DNA of 64,000 nt, from the NCBI RefSeq assembly GCF_007994225.1, contig NZ_VLLL01000005.1, positions 810,359-874,358 of the forward strand, written 5' to 3'. Origin of the DNA: Stackebrandtia albiflava. GTDB lineage: Bacteria > Actinomycetota > Actinomycetes > Mycobacteriales > Micromonosporaceae. The notes beneath the pieces were generated by a model. That model had not been told where the DNA came from, did not search any database, and saw nothing but the letters and a program-made list of their open reading frames with translations. Both the position numbers and the translations under genes were made by a program. Position 1 is the first letter of the stretch; the number at the start of each line of letters is the position of its first letter. Positions 15,862 to 24,300 of the stretch are shown one piece after another.

Positions 15862-16071
15862 TTGCCGCTCCTTGGAGTGTCGGAGGCCGTCTTTGAACCT
15901 ACTGTTCTGCTGCGCGTCGCCCGGTCGGCGCCTCGCGGCGTTGTCGAAGGCTCCTGCGTAGACGGCCTCTCGGGAGAACCGGCCGGACCATAACGGCCGG
16001 GTGCGACCCTCGTCGACCATATGCGCGAAGCCCGCCCGGCCGTGGCCGCCCCGCCGCCGTCCCCGCCACGA

Positions 16072-17814
16072 TCAGAACGGGATGTCGTCCTCGTCGTCGC
16101 CCGCCAACGCGAACGGGTCGACCGTCTGCGTCACCGAGCGCAGCGCGGACGCCGGCGCGGCCCCCGCCTCGGCGGGCCTGGTCGCCCACGCCGGGAACGG
16201 GAAGTTGACCACCAGCGGCACCGGCAGTTCCGGCTGCGCGACGAACATGGTGCCCGGCTTGGCCATCAGCGCCCGCTGCCGCTGCCCCGTGGCGAGGAAC
16301 CCGTACTCGGGGCGGTTCGCCTCGGCGGGGTCGAGCCGTCCCACGACCCGGATGGCGCTGTTGGCCGCGATGCGGCGCTCCACCTCGCTGGCGGTCTGCT
16401 GGGCGCCGATGAGGATGACCCCCAGGGACCGGCCGCGTTCGGCGATGTCCAGCAGGATCTCCTTGATGGGGCTCGTGCCGTCGCGTGGCGCGTACTTGTT
16501 CAGCTCGTCCAGCACCACGAACTGGAGCGGCCGCGCCGTGCCGGCCTTCTCCTTGCGCTCGAACTCGCCGCGCAGCGTCACACCGACCACGAACCGCTGC
16601 GCGCGGTCGGGCAGGTTGTGCAGGTCCACGACCGTCACCTGGGCGTCGTGGTCGGTGCCGACACCGTGTGCCCGGCGCGGCGGCAGGTCGCCACGCACCA
16701 GCCTTCCGATGTCCCTCGTGGAGGAGATCAGACGGCGGATGAACGCGTTGATGGTGCCGAGCCCGACGGCCGTGCCCGCCCAGGTGCCCCGGGTCGTGTC
16801 GTCCGACAGCCTGTCGCACAACAGATCCACCAACGCGCCGTACGAGGACACCAACTGTCCGTCGATGACGGCCCCGCCGTCGTCCTTGGGCTGCGCCTCC
16901 CGGTGCAGCTTCGCGGCCACCTGGTGGACGACCATCGTGTACTGCTGCCGTTCGTCGTCCGCGTCGGCGAACACGAACGGCAGCAGGCGTTCCGAGCAGA
17001 ACTGCGCCACCGTCCAGTAGAACGACTCCACGCCCGTGGAACGGCACGCCACGTCGGGCACGCCGTTGCGGTCGCCCTGCCGGGGCGGCGCCATCACCGT
17101 CACCGAACCGAACGCCTTGGCGGGCAACCCGAGCCGCGCGTACGAGTCCCTCAGCGTGTCGTCGAGCCGGGTGTTGTCGTGGTCGAGCAGCAGCAGGTCC
17201 TCACCCTTGACGTTGAAGATGAGCGCCTTGGTGTTCACCGCCTCGGGGCCGATCGCCTGCGAGTGCAGCAGGGAGTACAGCAGCCACGTCGCGAAACTGG
17301 TCTTGGTCGCGACCCCGGAGATGCCCGAGATCGACACGTGCGCGCCACGGGTGCCGTCGAGGAAGTCGGCGTTGAGGAAGACCGGTTCGCCGTCGCGGGA
17401 GAAGCCCAGCGGGATCTGCCGCGTCATCTGGTCGAAGTACAGTGCCGAGTCCCTGGCCGCGCCCGAGGCCCGCATGACGGCGTCACCGGGGCGGGGTGGG
17501 ACGAACACCTCCGGATCGACCCGGGTGACGGTGATCTCGGCCGCCTCCTGGACCTGCGCGGGAAGGTGACCCTCCGAGATCGCGAAGACGTCCGAGTCGA
17601 ACTGCGCACCCTCGTGCCGCGACCGCACGGCGGTGACGACCCCCGAGACCGTCACGGGCTCCCGCCCGGCGACCTCCCGCCTGGTCACCACGACATCGTC
17701 CAACTGGAGGTAGGAATCGGGTGCGATCGCCACCCAGAACGTCAACGGGGTCGCGTCCTCGGTGCCCAGGACCCGCCCCACCACATCTTCGGCTTCGGCC
17801 ATGCGGACCATCAT
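16072..17814 (-). CDS. HerA-like hexameric DNA translocase ATPase
   Basis: A 580-residue FtsK-HerA superfamily ATPase. The N-terminal domain (residues 1-110, including LTFWVAIAPDSYLQLDDVV) resembles the HerA HAS-barrel. The ATPase core has GISGVATKTS near residue 175, where the Gly before the P-loop Lys is Thr. Walker B is QFVVLDELNKYAP near residue 430, followed by ILLDIAERGRSLGVILIGAQQTASEV, a HerA hallmark. It would translocate on duplex DNA to feed NurA and SbcCD. ATG 17814 overlaps the stop codon of the ribD-like gene (ATGA); in-frame ATGs at 17811 and 17802 are alternatives. The C-terminus is acidic (DDEDDIPF). Confidence 0.87.
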   Translation of the reverse strand: MMVRMAEAEDVVGRVLGTEDATPLTFWVAIAPDSYLQLDDVVVTRREVAGREPVTVSGVVTAVRSRHEGAQFDSDVFAISEGHLPAQVQEAAEITVTRVDPEVFVPPRPGDAVMRASGAARDSALYFDQMTRQIPLGFSRDGEPVFLNADFLDGTRGAHVSISGISGVATKTSFATWLLYSLLHSQAIGPEAVNTKALIFNVKGEDLLLLDHDNTRLDDTLRDSYARLGLPAKAFGSVTVMAPPRQGDRNGVPDVACRSTGVESFYWTVAQFCSERLLPFVFADADDERQQYTMVVHQVAAKLHREAQPKDDGGAVIDGQLVSSYGALVDLLCDRLSDDTTRGTWAGTAVGLGTINAFIRRLISSTRDIGRLVRGDLPPRRAHGVGTDHDAQVTVVDLHNLPDRAQRFVVGVTLRGEFERKEKAGTARPLQFVVLDELNKYAPRDGTSPIKEILLDIAERGRSLGVILIGAQQTASEVERRIAANSAIRVVGRLDPAEANRPEYGFLATGQRQRALMAKPGTMFVAQPELPVPLVVNFPFPAWATRPAEAGAAPASALRSVTQTVDPFALAGDDEDDIPF

Positions 17815-18548
17815 CGCAGGCGGGTGTAACGCAGCAGCAGGTTCCCGTTGGCGTGCAGCGCGTGGGCCAGGGCCATCGGCCGCAGCGGCGACGGAGGACC
17901 GGCCGTGATGCGGTCGGCACCGGCTCCCGCCAGGAACGGCGACAACGTCAGGCACAGTTCGTCCACCAGGTCGGCGGCGGTCAACTCGCCGAGGATGTGC
18001 GGCCCGCCCTCGCACAACTGCTGCCGCAGACCGCGTTCCCGGAGCACCCGCAGTGCCTCGCCGAAGTCCACCGTCTCCTCGCCGGCCACGACGAGGTCGG
18101 CGACCTCCGCCAACCGGTCGGTGTGGCTCCGCGGCGCCGCCGCGCACGTGATCACCAACGGCCGGACCGGGGCGTTGCGGAACAGCGGCGCCGACACGTC
18201 GAGGTCACCGCTGCGGGTCACCACCGCCATGACCGGGTGGTCGGGCAGACCGTGCTCCCGCCGCCACTCCACCCGTTCCGGTGTCATGCGAAGCGCCTGG
18301 TAGCCGTCGGTGCGGACCGTGCCCGCGCCGGTGATCAACACATCGCACCTCATCCGGAGGAACCGGAAGACCCGCATGTCGTCCTCGCCCGACAACGCGT
18401 GCGAGTCGCCGTCCACCTCCACGGCGCCGTCGGTGCTGGACACGAAGTTGACCCGCAACCACGACTCCGCCTCCGCCGGAGGGGCGTACCGGGCGATGAG
18501 TTCCGCGTCGGTGAGTTCGGTCGTCTCGGTGGGGAATATCGACTCCAT
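17811..18548 (-). CDS. RibD C-terminal-domain reductase (pyrimidine reductase family)
   Basis: A 245-residue protein built only of the RibD C-terminal reductase domain, which shares the dihydrofolate reductase fold. Motifs include LRVNFVSSTDGAVEVDGDSHALSGEDD (substrate strand), ITGAGTVRTDGYQALRM (NADPH-binding turn) and LCEGGPHILGELTAADLVDEL. In riboflavin synthesis the domain reduces the ribosyl side chain with NADPH. Standalone actinobacterial copies often have unknown substrates, including roles in coenzyme or antibiotic pathways. It is the first gene of the minus-strand block and is coupled to the HerA-like gene by ATGA. Whether it is functionally linked to DNA repair is unclear. Confidence 0.85.
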   Translation of the reverse strand: MESIFPTETTELTDAELIARYAPPAEAESWLRVNFVSSTDGAVEVDGDSHALSGEDDMRVFRFLRMRCDVLITGAGTVRTDGYQALRMTPERVEWRREHGLPDHPVMAVVTRSGDLDVSAPLFRNAPVRPLVITCAAAPRSHTDRLAEVADLVVAGEETVDFGEALRVLRERGLRQQLCEGGPHILGELTAADLVDELCLTLSPFLAGAGADRITAGPPSPLRPMALAHALHANGNLLLRYTRLR

Positions 18549-18699
18549 GACGGCTATTGTGCAGGCGCGGCGAGGGCGGGGTGTTCACCGGCGACGGTTC
18601 CGCGGTTCGCGGCGCCCGCCCGGCCCACGAGACGGGACGGCGCGCCGCCGGCAATCCTCAGTGGACTCGTGCTTCCGGTCGAGGTGAGCACCGTCATAA

Positions 18700-18850
18700 C
18701 CACCGGTTCGGGGCTTGACGCCCACCGGCGGGGCTGCGATCCTTCACCCGCTACACCACGAACTGTGGGGGAAGTCCGGTCCGAGTCCGGCGCTGACCCG
18801 CAACGGTAGGCGTGTTCCACACACGCGAGCCCGAATACCCGCAGTCCGGA
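18700..18850 (+). ncRNA. Cobalamin riboswitch
   Basis: The conserved core is clear. A GGGGGAAGTCCGGT segment (18767-18780) is followed by a second CCGG-containing arm and GCGCTGACCCGCAACGG (18791-18807). The helix that follows has CGTGT/ACACG arms around 18811-18826. The CGAATACCCGCAG tail (18832-18844) matches the 3' end of the B12 aptamer. Upstream, GGTTCGGGGC and CCCACCGGC arms complete the expected multi-helix junction. It lies about 130 nt before the start of the exported barrel protein, on the same strand. The natural inference is that adenosyl- or another cobalamin represses that gene. Confidence 0.92.
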
Positions 18851-18978
18851 TTCGCCCCATTCGATCCCGTCGCGGTCTGCGGGATGGCAGCGCGGGAGGT
18901 GCGGCCGTGACGACGCGCCGTCGCCGCGACCGGGCGTCTGCTCGCCAACCAGCGGCCCGGCCTGCCCGAAAGGCCACC

Positions 18979-20157
18979 ATGTCCCTCCACACCGGATTCC
19001 GGCGGTTCGCCGTCGCCCTCGCGGTCGGTGCCCTCGCCGCCACCGCGTTCCCCGCCACGGCCGCCGCCGACCCGGCGGCCGACGGTGCCGCCGGAGCCGC
19101 CGCCTGGCTCGCCGGCCGGGCCGCCGCCGACGGGGGCTTCGGCGATCCCGGCACGACGGCCGACGCGGTCTTCGGCCTCGTCGCCGCCGACGCCGGAGCC
19201 GGCCACACCGCCGCCGCCCTCGACTTCCTGTCCGACCCCGCCGTGCTCGCGCCCTACATCGGCACCGCCGAGACCGGTTACCGTGCACCGCAGACCGCCA
19301 AGATCATGCTCGCCGTGCAGGCGGGCGGCGGCGACGTCAACGACTTCGGTGGCGTCGATCTGGAGGCGGCACTGCGCGGCCTGGAGGGACCGGACGGCCG
19401 ATTCCCCGGGGTACTGGCCCAACAGTTCGCCGTGCTGGTGCTCGCCCGTGACGACCAGGGCGTCTCCGGGGCGGCAGTGTCGGCGCTGGTGTCGATGCAG
19501 TGCGACGACGGCGGTTACAACTGGAGCACCACCGGAGGCGGCTGCACCGGCGACGTCGACTTCACCGCGTACGCCTCGGCCGGTCTGCTGGCCGCCGGTG
19601 AGACGACCGCCTCCGCCGACGCCCTCGACTGGCTGGAGTCGGTGCAGGGCGACACCGGCGGCTTCTCGGCCGGTTTCCCGGGCGCGCCCGAGAACGCCAA
19701 CTCCACCGGACTGGCCGCCGGTGTGCTGGCCGACGGAGGCCGGGACGACGCCGCCGCGAAGGCCGTGGCGTTCGTGCTGGGCCTCCAGCAGGGTTGCGAC
19801 GCGCCCGAGGCCGACCGCGGCGCGATCAACTACGACTCCGGCGACTTCAACCCGGGCCCGGCCGTCATGGCCACCGCGCAGGCGCTCACCGGCATCACCG
19901 GGGAGGGCCTGGTCGGGCTGGACCACTCCGACGACACCGACGCGCTGCCGGGTCTCGACTGCGACGGTCCTTCGGAACCCGGTGAGTCCCCGGCACCGGA
20001 GGAACCCGGCACGTCACCCTCCGCCCGGCCGGACGAGTCGGTGTTGCCGGTGACGGGCGGTTCGTGGGGGCTTCCGCTGATGCTCGGCGCCGCCCTCGTG
20101 GTCGTCGGTGTCGTCCTGGCGGCCCTCACCCGGCGCACCGGTCGGGGCGAGCGCTAG
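18979..20157 (+). CDS. Riboswitch-controlled, sortase-anchored alpha/alpha-barrel protein; candidate surface cobalamin-binding protein
   Basis: A 392-residue exported protein. A Sec signal covers residues 1-32 (ending ATAAADP). Residues 33-330 carry repeats of the prenyltransferase/squalene cyclase alpha6/alpha6-barrel type, such as WLAGRAAADGGFGDPGTTADAVFGL, SMQCDDGGYNWST and WLESVQGDTGGFSAGF. This is the fold also used by vertebrate intrinsic factor and transcobalamin. Catalytic Asp-rich cyclase motifs are absent. A Pro/Glu/Ser-rich linker (about 330-352) leads to LPVTG (356-360), a hydrophobic helix and a basic tail, a complete sortase signal. With the B12 riboswitch upstream, I infer a wall-attached cobalamin scavenger; binding is not proven. 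The ATG has AAAGG about 5 nt upstream. Confidence 0.85.
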   Translation: MSLHTGFRRFAVALAVGALAATAFPATAAADPAADGAAGAAAWLAGRAAADGGFGDPGTTADAVFGLVAADAGAGHTAAALDFLSDPAVLAPYIGTAETGYRAPQTAKIMLAVQAGGGDVNDFGGVDLEAALRGLEGPDGRFPGVLAQQFAVLVLARDDQGVSGAAVSALVSMQCDDGGYNWSTTGGGCTGDVDFTAYASAGLLAAGETTASADALDWLESVQGDTGGFSAGFPGAPENANSTGLAAGVLADGGRDDAAAKAVAFVLGLQQGCDAPEADRGAINYDSGDFNPGPAVMATAQALTGITGEGLVGLDHSDDTDALPGLDCDGPSEPGESPAPEEPGTSPSARPDESVLPVTGGSWGLPLMLGAALVVVGVVLAALTRRTGRGER

Positions 20158-20267
20158 GACGGCCCCCAGAGGCCCACGGCGGCCGTACCGGTGGCCGCGA
20201 CCGGCACGGCCGCCTCCCGCCGCGACTGCGGCGTCGCGGCGGGAGGCGGCGGCGGATAATCGTCGGC

Positions 20268-21095
20268 ATGACGGTCGGCTCGGTACTGCGGTTCACCGCG
20301 ATCACGGCGGGCGTGATCGTCCTGCTCGTCGGTCTGTTGTGGATGTTCCAGCGGGAACTGGTGTACCTGCCCGACTCCGGCTCGCCGCCGCCGGTTCCCG
20401 GAGTCGAGGAGGTCGTCCTGCGCACCGACGACGGCCTGTCGTTGACCGCGTGGTTCGCCGCCCCGACCGCGCACGACCGCGACCAGGCCGTGCTGGTGGC
20501 GCCCGGGAACGGCGGCAACCGCGCCGGCCGCGTGCCACTGCTGACCGGCCTGACCTCGGCGGGGTTCACCGTGCTGCTGTTGGAGTACCGGGGATACGGC
20601 GGTAACCCCGGTTCCCCCGACGAGACCGGTCTGCGGCACGACGCGGTCGCGGCGTACCGCCATCTCGTCGACACCGCCGGATTCGACCCGGAGCGCCTGT
20701 TCTACCTGGGGGAGAGCCTGGGGGCGGGGGTGGTCAGTGGTCTCGCCGTCGACCGTCCGCCCGCCGGGATGCTGCTGCGGTCACCGTTCACCGACCTGGC
20801 CGCCGCCGGCCAGGAGGCGTACCCGGTGCTGCCGGTCCGCCTGCTGCTGTGGGACCGCTTCCCCGTGGAGTCCGATGTGGTCGCCGCGGGCGTGCCGTTG
20901 GCGGTGGTGCTGGGAACCGGCGACGGGATCATCCCGCCCGAGCTGAGCCGCCGGGTGGCGCGGGCGGCGTCCGACGCCGGTATCCCGGTGGCCGTCACCG
21001 AGATCGACGGCGCCGACCACAACGACCCGGCGCTCGCCTCCGGCCCCGAACTGATCGACGCCATGGTCCGGCTGGCCGACTCGGTCACCCGTTAA
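20268..21095 (+). CDS. Membrane-anchored alpha/beta hydrolase
   Basis: A 275-residue alpha/beta hydrolase of the BEM46/Abhd13-like type. Residues 8-28 are a hydrophobic N-terminal anchor, followed by MFQRELVYLPDSG, typical of this group. The nucleophile is Ser in GESLGAG near residue 148. The acid is Asp in LGTGDGIIP and the base is His in DGADHND. The oxyanion region lies in LVAPGNGGNRAGR. Substrate is unknown. A GATAAT box ends 7 nt before ATG 20268 and there is no ribosome binding site, so it is likely leaderless and not co-transcribed with the riboswitch gene. Its stop codon overlaps that of the convergent acyltransferase-like gene within a TTAA. Confidence 0.85.
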   Translation: MTVGSVLRFTAITAGVIVLLVGLLWMFQRELVYLPDSGSPPPVPGVEEVVLRTDDGLSLTAWFAAPTAHDRDQAVLVAPGNGGNRAGRVPLLTGLTSAGFTVLLLEYRGYGGNPGSPDETGLRHDAVAAYRHLVDTAGFDPERLFYLGESLGAGVVSGLAVDRPPAGMLLRSPFTDLAAAGQEAYPVLPVRLLLWDRFPVESDVVAAGVPLAVVLGTGDGIIPPELSRRVARAASDAGIPVAVTEIDGADHNDPALASGPELIDAMVRLADSVTR

Positions 21096-22117
21096 CGCCG
21101 CCAGATCCCGGACCTGACCTGCCAGCCGGTCCCGTCCTGGAAGCCGTCCGCCAGCACCCGGAGCAGCGTGGAACTCCGGGGCAGCCGGGCGGGATCATAC
21201 GGCCCCACGTGATTGAACGCGAACAGCAGCACGTCCTTCTCCCCGTTCTCGGTGGCCTTGGGACCCGGAGGCATCAGTTCGAAACGGTTCTGGAAGACCG
21301 TGATGTTCGACCCCGGTGCCAGACGTTTCCCCAACCGTGGATCCAGCAGCCACGACGTGCACGTGTAGACCGGCCGCCCGGTGAAGCGGTCGCCGAACAT
21401 GACGGGGAAGAACTCCTCGGCGGTGTCCACCGCGAGTCGGCACGCCTGCGGTGAGAAGGGGCCGCCCTCGCCGGGGATGTGGATCCCCAGGGTCATCTCG
21501 CCCTCGTCGTGGCCGTTGAACGGGTGGCCGGGACCGAGTGGTTCGAGGCAGAACTCCAGCCTTCCCAGTCGGTAGATGGCGCCGCGGAAGTGGAGCGTGA
21601 ACCAGAACGCCACCTCCAGCCCCGGTTCGCCGTACCGGGCGCGGTTGAGTCGCAGCTTCTCCCCGATGTTGCCGAACGTGGCCCAACTCACCTGCGGCGG
21701 TACGCCCCGCGCCTGGTGGTATTCGAGCGTGTGGCGCATGACCGACAGCAGTGCCCACAGGTACACGAACCGGCCCGGTGCGCCCAGTTCCCGCGACAAC
21801 TTCGGCCACATGAGCATGCCGGTGCCTCCCATGTCGGCGCGCAACTGCCGGTGGCAGCGTTCCAGCACCCACCACAGCTCGGGGTCGCGTTCGGGATCGG
21901 GACGCGCCTGCGCCACGGCGGCGGCGTCCTCCGGGTCGGCGGTGAGGTGGTCGACGAGGAGCCGTTCGGTGTCGGCGGCGCTGGGCAGCGCGACACCGCC
22001 GTCCGGTGCCCCGATGTCCTCCCAGGTCTGGTACCAGTGTTTGTCCGCTTCGGCGAGGCCGAGCCGGTCTTCCAGCCGGGTTGGATTCATGGCTGGCAAT
22101 CTACTAGGTTCACTCAT
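21092..22117 (-). CDS. Acyltransferase-like protein (NAT_N/GNAT_C-type)
   Basis: A 341-residue soluble protein that looks like the two-domain actinobacterial acyltransferase family with an N-terminal helical domain and a GNAT-like C-terminal domain. Segments such as ELWWVLERCHRQLRADMG, RFVYLWALLSVMRHTLEYHQARGVP and EVAFWFTLHFRGAIYRLGRLEF fit this reading. I cannot point to a catalytic residue and the substrate is unknown. Start choice is uncertain between ATG 22117 and ATG 22090; neither has a clear ribosome binding site. The gene is divergent from the small membrane protein at 22215. Confidence 0.65.
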   Translation of the reverse strand: MSEPSRLPAMNPTRLEDRLGLAEADKHWYQTWEDIGAPDGGVALPSAADTERLLVDHLTADPEDAAAVAQARPDPERDPELWWVLERCHRQLRADMGGTGMLMWPKLSRELGAPGRFVYLWALLSVMRHTLEYHQARGVPPQVSWATFGNIGEKLRLNRARYGEPGLEVAFWFTLHFRGAIYRLGRLEFCLEPLGPGHPFNGHDEGEMTLGIHIPGEGGPFSPQACRLAVDTAEEFFPVMFGDRFTGRPVYTCTSWLLDPRLGKRLAPGSNITVFQNRFELMPPGPKATENGEKDVLLFAFNHVGPYDPARLPRSSTLLRVLADGFQDGTGWQVRSGIWRR

Positions 22118-22214
22118 CGTGCCGGCCCGCGCGACGGGCGGCCGGAACACGATCCACACCACGTCCCGGGGACCTCGACGCGACGTAGAATTCGGCGCGC
22201 CCTACCCTGTCGGC

Positions 22215-22598
22215 GTGGGCCGGTTTCTTACCCCTGGTTGGCTGCTGAGACATGTGCTGGCCGTCGTGGTGACGGTCGGCTGCCTCGGCATGGGCTACTG
22301 GCAGTGGACCCGGGCCACCGAGGGCAGCTCGATCAGTTGGGGTTACGCCTTCGAATGGCCGCTGTTCGCGGTGTTCGCGATCGCGTTGTGGATCCGGGAG
22401 GTTCGCACCGAACTGGCCCGGGGACGCGGTGAGTCGGTGGAGTCGACCGAACCGCCGCTGGTCTCGCCGTTCGACCGCGACGAACCGGTGGAGCCGGCGG
22501 CGTCGGAGACCGGCGACGACGCGACCGACGCCTACAACCGCTATCTGGCGTGGCTGGCCGCCGACCCGAACCGCCGCCCCGGCGAATACCCCGGTTAG
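22215..22598 (+). CDS. Small membrane protein, function unknown
   Basis: A 127-residue protein with two hydrophobic segments (about residues 9-28 and 40-58, containing VVVTVGCLGMGYWQWTRA and WPLFAVFAIALWI). An acidic cytosolic C-terminal tail follows. It resembles small actinobacterial membrane proteins encoded just before DUF3817 genes, and that gene follows 9 bp later here. The GTG at 22215 has a TACCCT box exactly 6 nt upstream and no Shine-Dalgarno sequence, a leaderless arrangement. No function can be assigned. Confidence 0.75.
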   Translation: MGRFLTPGWLLRHVLAVVVTVGCLGMGYWQWTRATEGSSISWGYAFEWPLFAVFAIALWIREVRTELARGRGESVESTEPPLVSPFDRDEPVEPAASETGDDATDAYNRYLAWLAADPNRRPGEYPG

Positions 22599-22607
22599 GA
22601 GCTCGTC

Positions 22608-22967
22608 TTGGACGTCAACCCCGAACTCAGGTCCGCACTGCGGCGGTACCAGGTCATCGCGTGGATCGTGGGCGTGCTGCTCATCGTCCTGGTCTTCGTG
22701 GCGGTGCCGTTGCGCTACATCGGCGGCGAACCCGGGCTGTCGGCGATCGTGTCGCCGATCCACGGATTCGGATACATGGTGTACCTGGTCCTGGCCTTCG
22801 ACCTTGCGCGCCGCGCCGGATGGGCGTTGTGGCCGAGGATGGTGTGCCTGCTGCTGGCGGGCACGATCCCGGTGGTGTCGTTCGTCGCCGAGCGCTGGGT
22901 CAGGCGGACACTCGCCGCCGAGGCGGCCCGCTCCACCGAGATGACGACGGCCGAACCCGTACGGTGA
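22608..22967 (+). CDS. DUF3817-family membrane protein
   Basis: A 119-residue integral membrane protein with three hydrophobic segments. LRYQVIAW-type N-terminal helix features, the segment GLSAIVSPIHGFGYMVYLVLAFDLARRAGW, and the C-terminal RWV match DUF3817. The His-Gly in PIHGFGY is the most conserved part. Function is unknown. The TTG start at 22608 is supported by TTAGGAGC 6 nt upstream. It forms a two-gene unit with the preceding small membrane protein and is convergent with the gene ending at 22974. Confidence 0.85.
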   Translation: MDVNPELRSALRRYQVIAWIVGVLLIVLVFVAVPLRYIGGEPGLSAIVSPIHGFGYMVYLVLAFDLARRAGWALWPRMVCLLLAGTIPVVSFVAERWVRRTLAAEAARSTEMTTAEPVR

Positions 22968-22973
22968 GCACGG

Positions 22974-23537
22974 TCACACCGAACTGACCAGGCCGTGGGG
23001 GCGTCCGTTCCACCACATGGCGTCGATGATCACCGCCGAGCCCGAGCCGACGAAACTGACGACCAGCCGCCCGGACGCGGGCTGTTCGGTGGCGGCGGTG
23101 AACCCGGTCGCGGGACTCGCCGACACCAGGGTCGCGCGGTCCGGCTCCAGTCGCACCACGGCGGTGCCTCCGGCGGTCTGGAAGCTGCACTCGTAGGTGT
23201 CGACGTCGACGAGCATCCAGCCGCCGTGGTCCTCCGGCGGGGTCGTGCTCGCCGGGTCGTCGTCCGGCGGGGGTGTCGGTGCCGAGATGGTGTCCGTCTC
23301 CGACCGTTCGCCGGTGTCGTCGCCCGGGTCGTCGGCGCCCTGGGCGTCCGCCTCCGGTGACGGCTGGTCGTCCGACTCGGTCAGGACCGTGTCGGCCTCG
23401 GAGCGGGCCGAGTCGGCCGTGAACACCGCCGTCATGCCCCACCACGAGCCGGTGGCGCCCACCGCGGTCACCGCTACCCAACCGACCAGGGCGGCGGCGC
23501 GCCTGAAGAGTACCGATCGGTGTGCCATGATCGCCAT
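22974..23537 (-). CDS. Hypothetical exported or membrane-anchored protein
   Basis: A protein of 187 residues (184 if the in-frame ATG at 23528 is used). An N-terminal hydrophobic segment (AAALVGWVAVTAVGATGSWWGM) is followed by a long acidic Pro/Asp/Thr-rich linker and a compact C-terminal domain (VDVDTYECSFQTAGGTAVVRLEPDRATLVSASPATGF). That domain resembles a small beta-rich extracytoplasmic domain. I do not recognise the family. It is divergent from the response regulator, and the two start regions overlap closely. Confidence 0.6.
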   Translation of the reverse strand: MAIMAHRSVLFRRAAALVGWVAVTAVGATGSWWGMTAVFTADSARSEADTVLTESDDQPSPEADAQGADDPGDDTGERSETDTISAPTPPPDDDPASTTPPEDHGGWMLVDVDTYECSFQTAGGTAVVRLEPDRATLVSASPATGFTAATEQPASGRLVVSFVGSGSAVIIDAMWWNGRPHGLVSSV

Positions 23538-23574
23538 CTTGTCAGAACCCGCGGACCGACGGTAGAGTGCCGCA

Positions 23575-24258
23575 GTGGCGAGGGTGCTCCTTATCGAAGA
23601 CGACGCGAACGTGCGCGCCGCACTCGCGCGGGCGCTCGGTAAGGCCGGTCATCACGTCACGGTGGAAGGCAACGCGCTCAACGGTTTGCGGCAGGCCAAC
23701 GCGCTCCGTCCCGACGTGGTCATCCTGGATCTCGGTCTGCCCGATATGGACGGTGTGGACGTGCTCCGCATGCTGCGGGGCGTATCGAACGTGCCGGTCA
23801 TCATCGCCAGCGCCCGCCGCGCCGAGTCCGACATCATCCAGCTCCTGAACGCCGGCGCCGACGACTACGTCGCCAAGCCGTTCTCGGCGGCACACCTCCA
23901 GGCGCGCATCAGCGCGGTACTGCGGCGCAGGGAGGCGCCGCAGCCGGTGGAGACGGTGATCACGGTGGGGCCGTTGAGCATCGACCCGGCCCGCCATATC
24001 GCCACACTGGACGACACCGAACTGGAACTCACCCGTCGCGAGTTCTCTTTGCTCACATACCTGGCGCGCCACGCCGGACGAGTCGTGTCCAAACAGGAAC
24101 TCGTGGAGCAGGTGTGGCAGCAGCCCTACATCGGCGCGGAGGCCACGGTCGACGTACACGTGTCCTGGTTGCGCCGCAAACTGGGCGAGACCGCCGCACG
24201 ACCCCGCCTGCTTCGCACGGTCCGCGGTGTCGGGATCATGCTGTCGGACGGGCAGTGA
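23575..24258 (+). CDS. OmpR/PhoB-family response regulator
   Basis: A 227-residue two-component response regulator. The receiver domain (residues 1-115) shows the acidic pocket IEDD, the phosphoacceptor Asp in VVILDLGLPDMDG (Asp 52) and the Lys in DDYVAKPF. The C-terminal winged helix (130-225) includes LELTRREFSLLTYLARHAGRVVSKQELVEQVW and VDVHVSWLRRKLG. It pairs with the kinase gene starting 42 bp downstream. GTG 23575 has TAGAGT 6 nt upstream and TTGTCA 18 bp further, giving a convincing promoter and a leaderless start. The target genes are unknown. Confidence 0.95.
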   Translation: MARVLLIEDDANVRAALARALGKAGHHVTVEGNALNGLRQANALRPDVVILDLGLPDMDGVDVLRMLRGVSNVPVIIASARRAESDIIQLLNAGADDYVAKPFSAAHLQARISAVLRRREAPQPVETVITVGPLSIDPARHIATLDDTELELTRREFSLLTYLARHAGRVVSKQELVEQVWQQPYIGAEATVDVHVSWLRRKLGETAARPRLLRTVRGVGIMLSDGQ

Positions 24259-24300
24259 GCCGATGACGCGACGTCTCCCGGCCCGGCGCGGCACCGGGCG

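Noticed and set aside
16021-17829. Long open frame antisense to the HerA-like gene
   Set aside because: Rich in Arg, His, Gln and Gly with no motif; the minus strand encodes a recognisable ATPase.
18979-20157. Terpene cyclase or prenyltransferase
   Set aside because: The repeat fold is shared, but the DxDD/catalytic Asp-rich motifs are not seen, and the protein has an export signal, a sortase motif and B12-riboswitch control.
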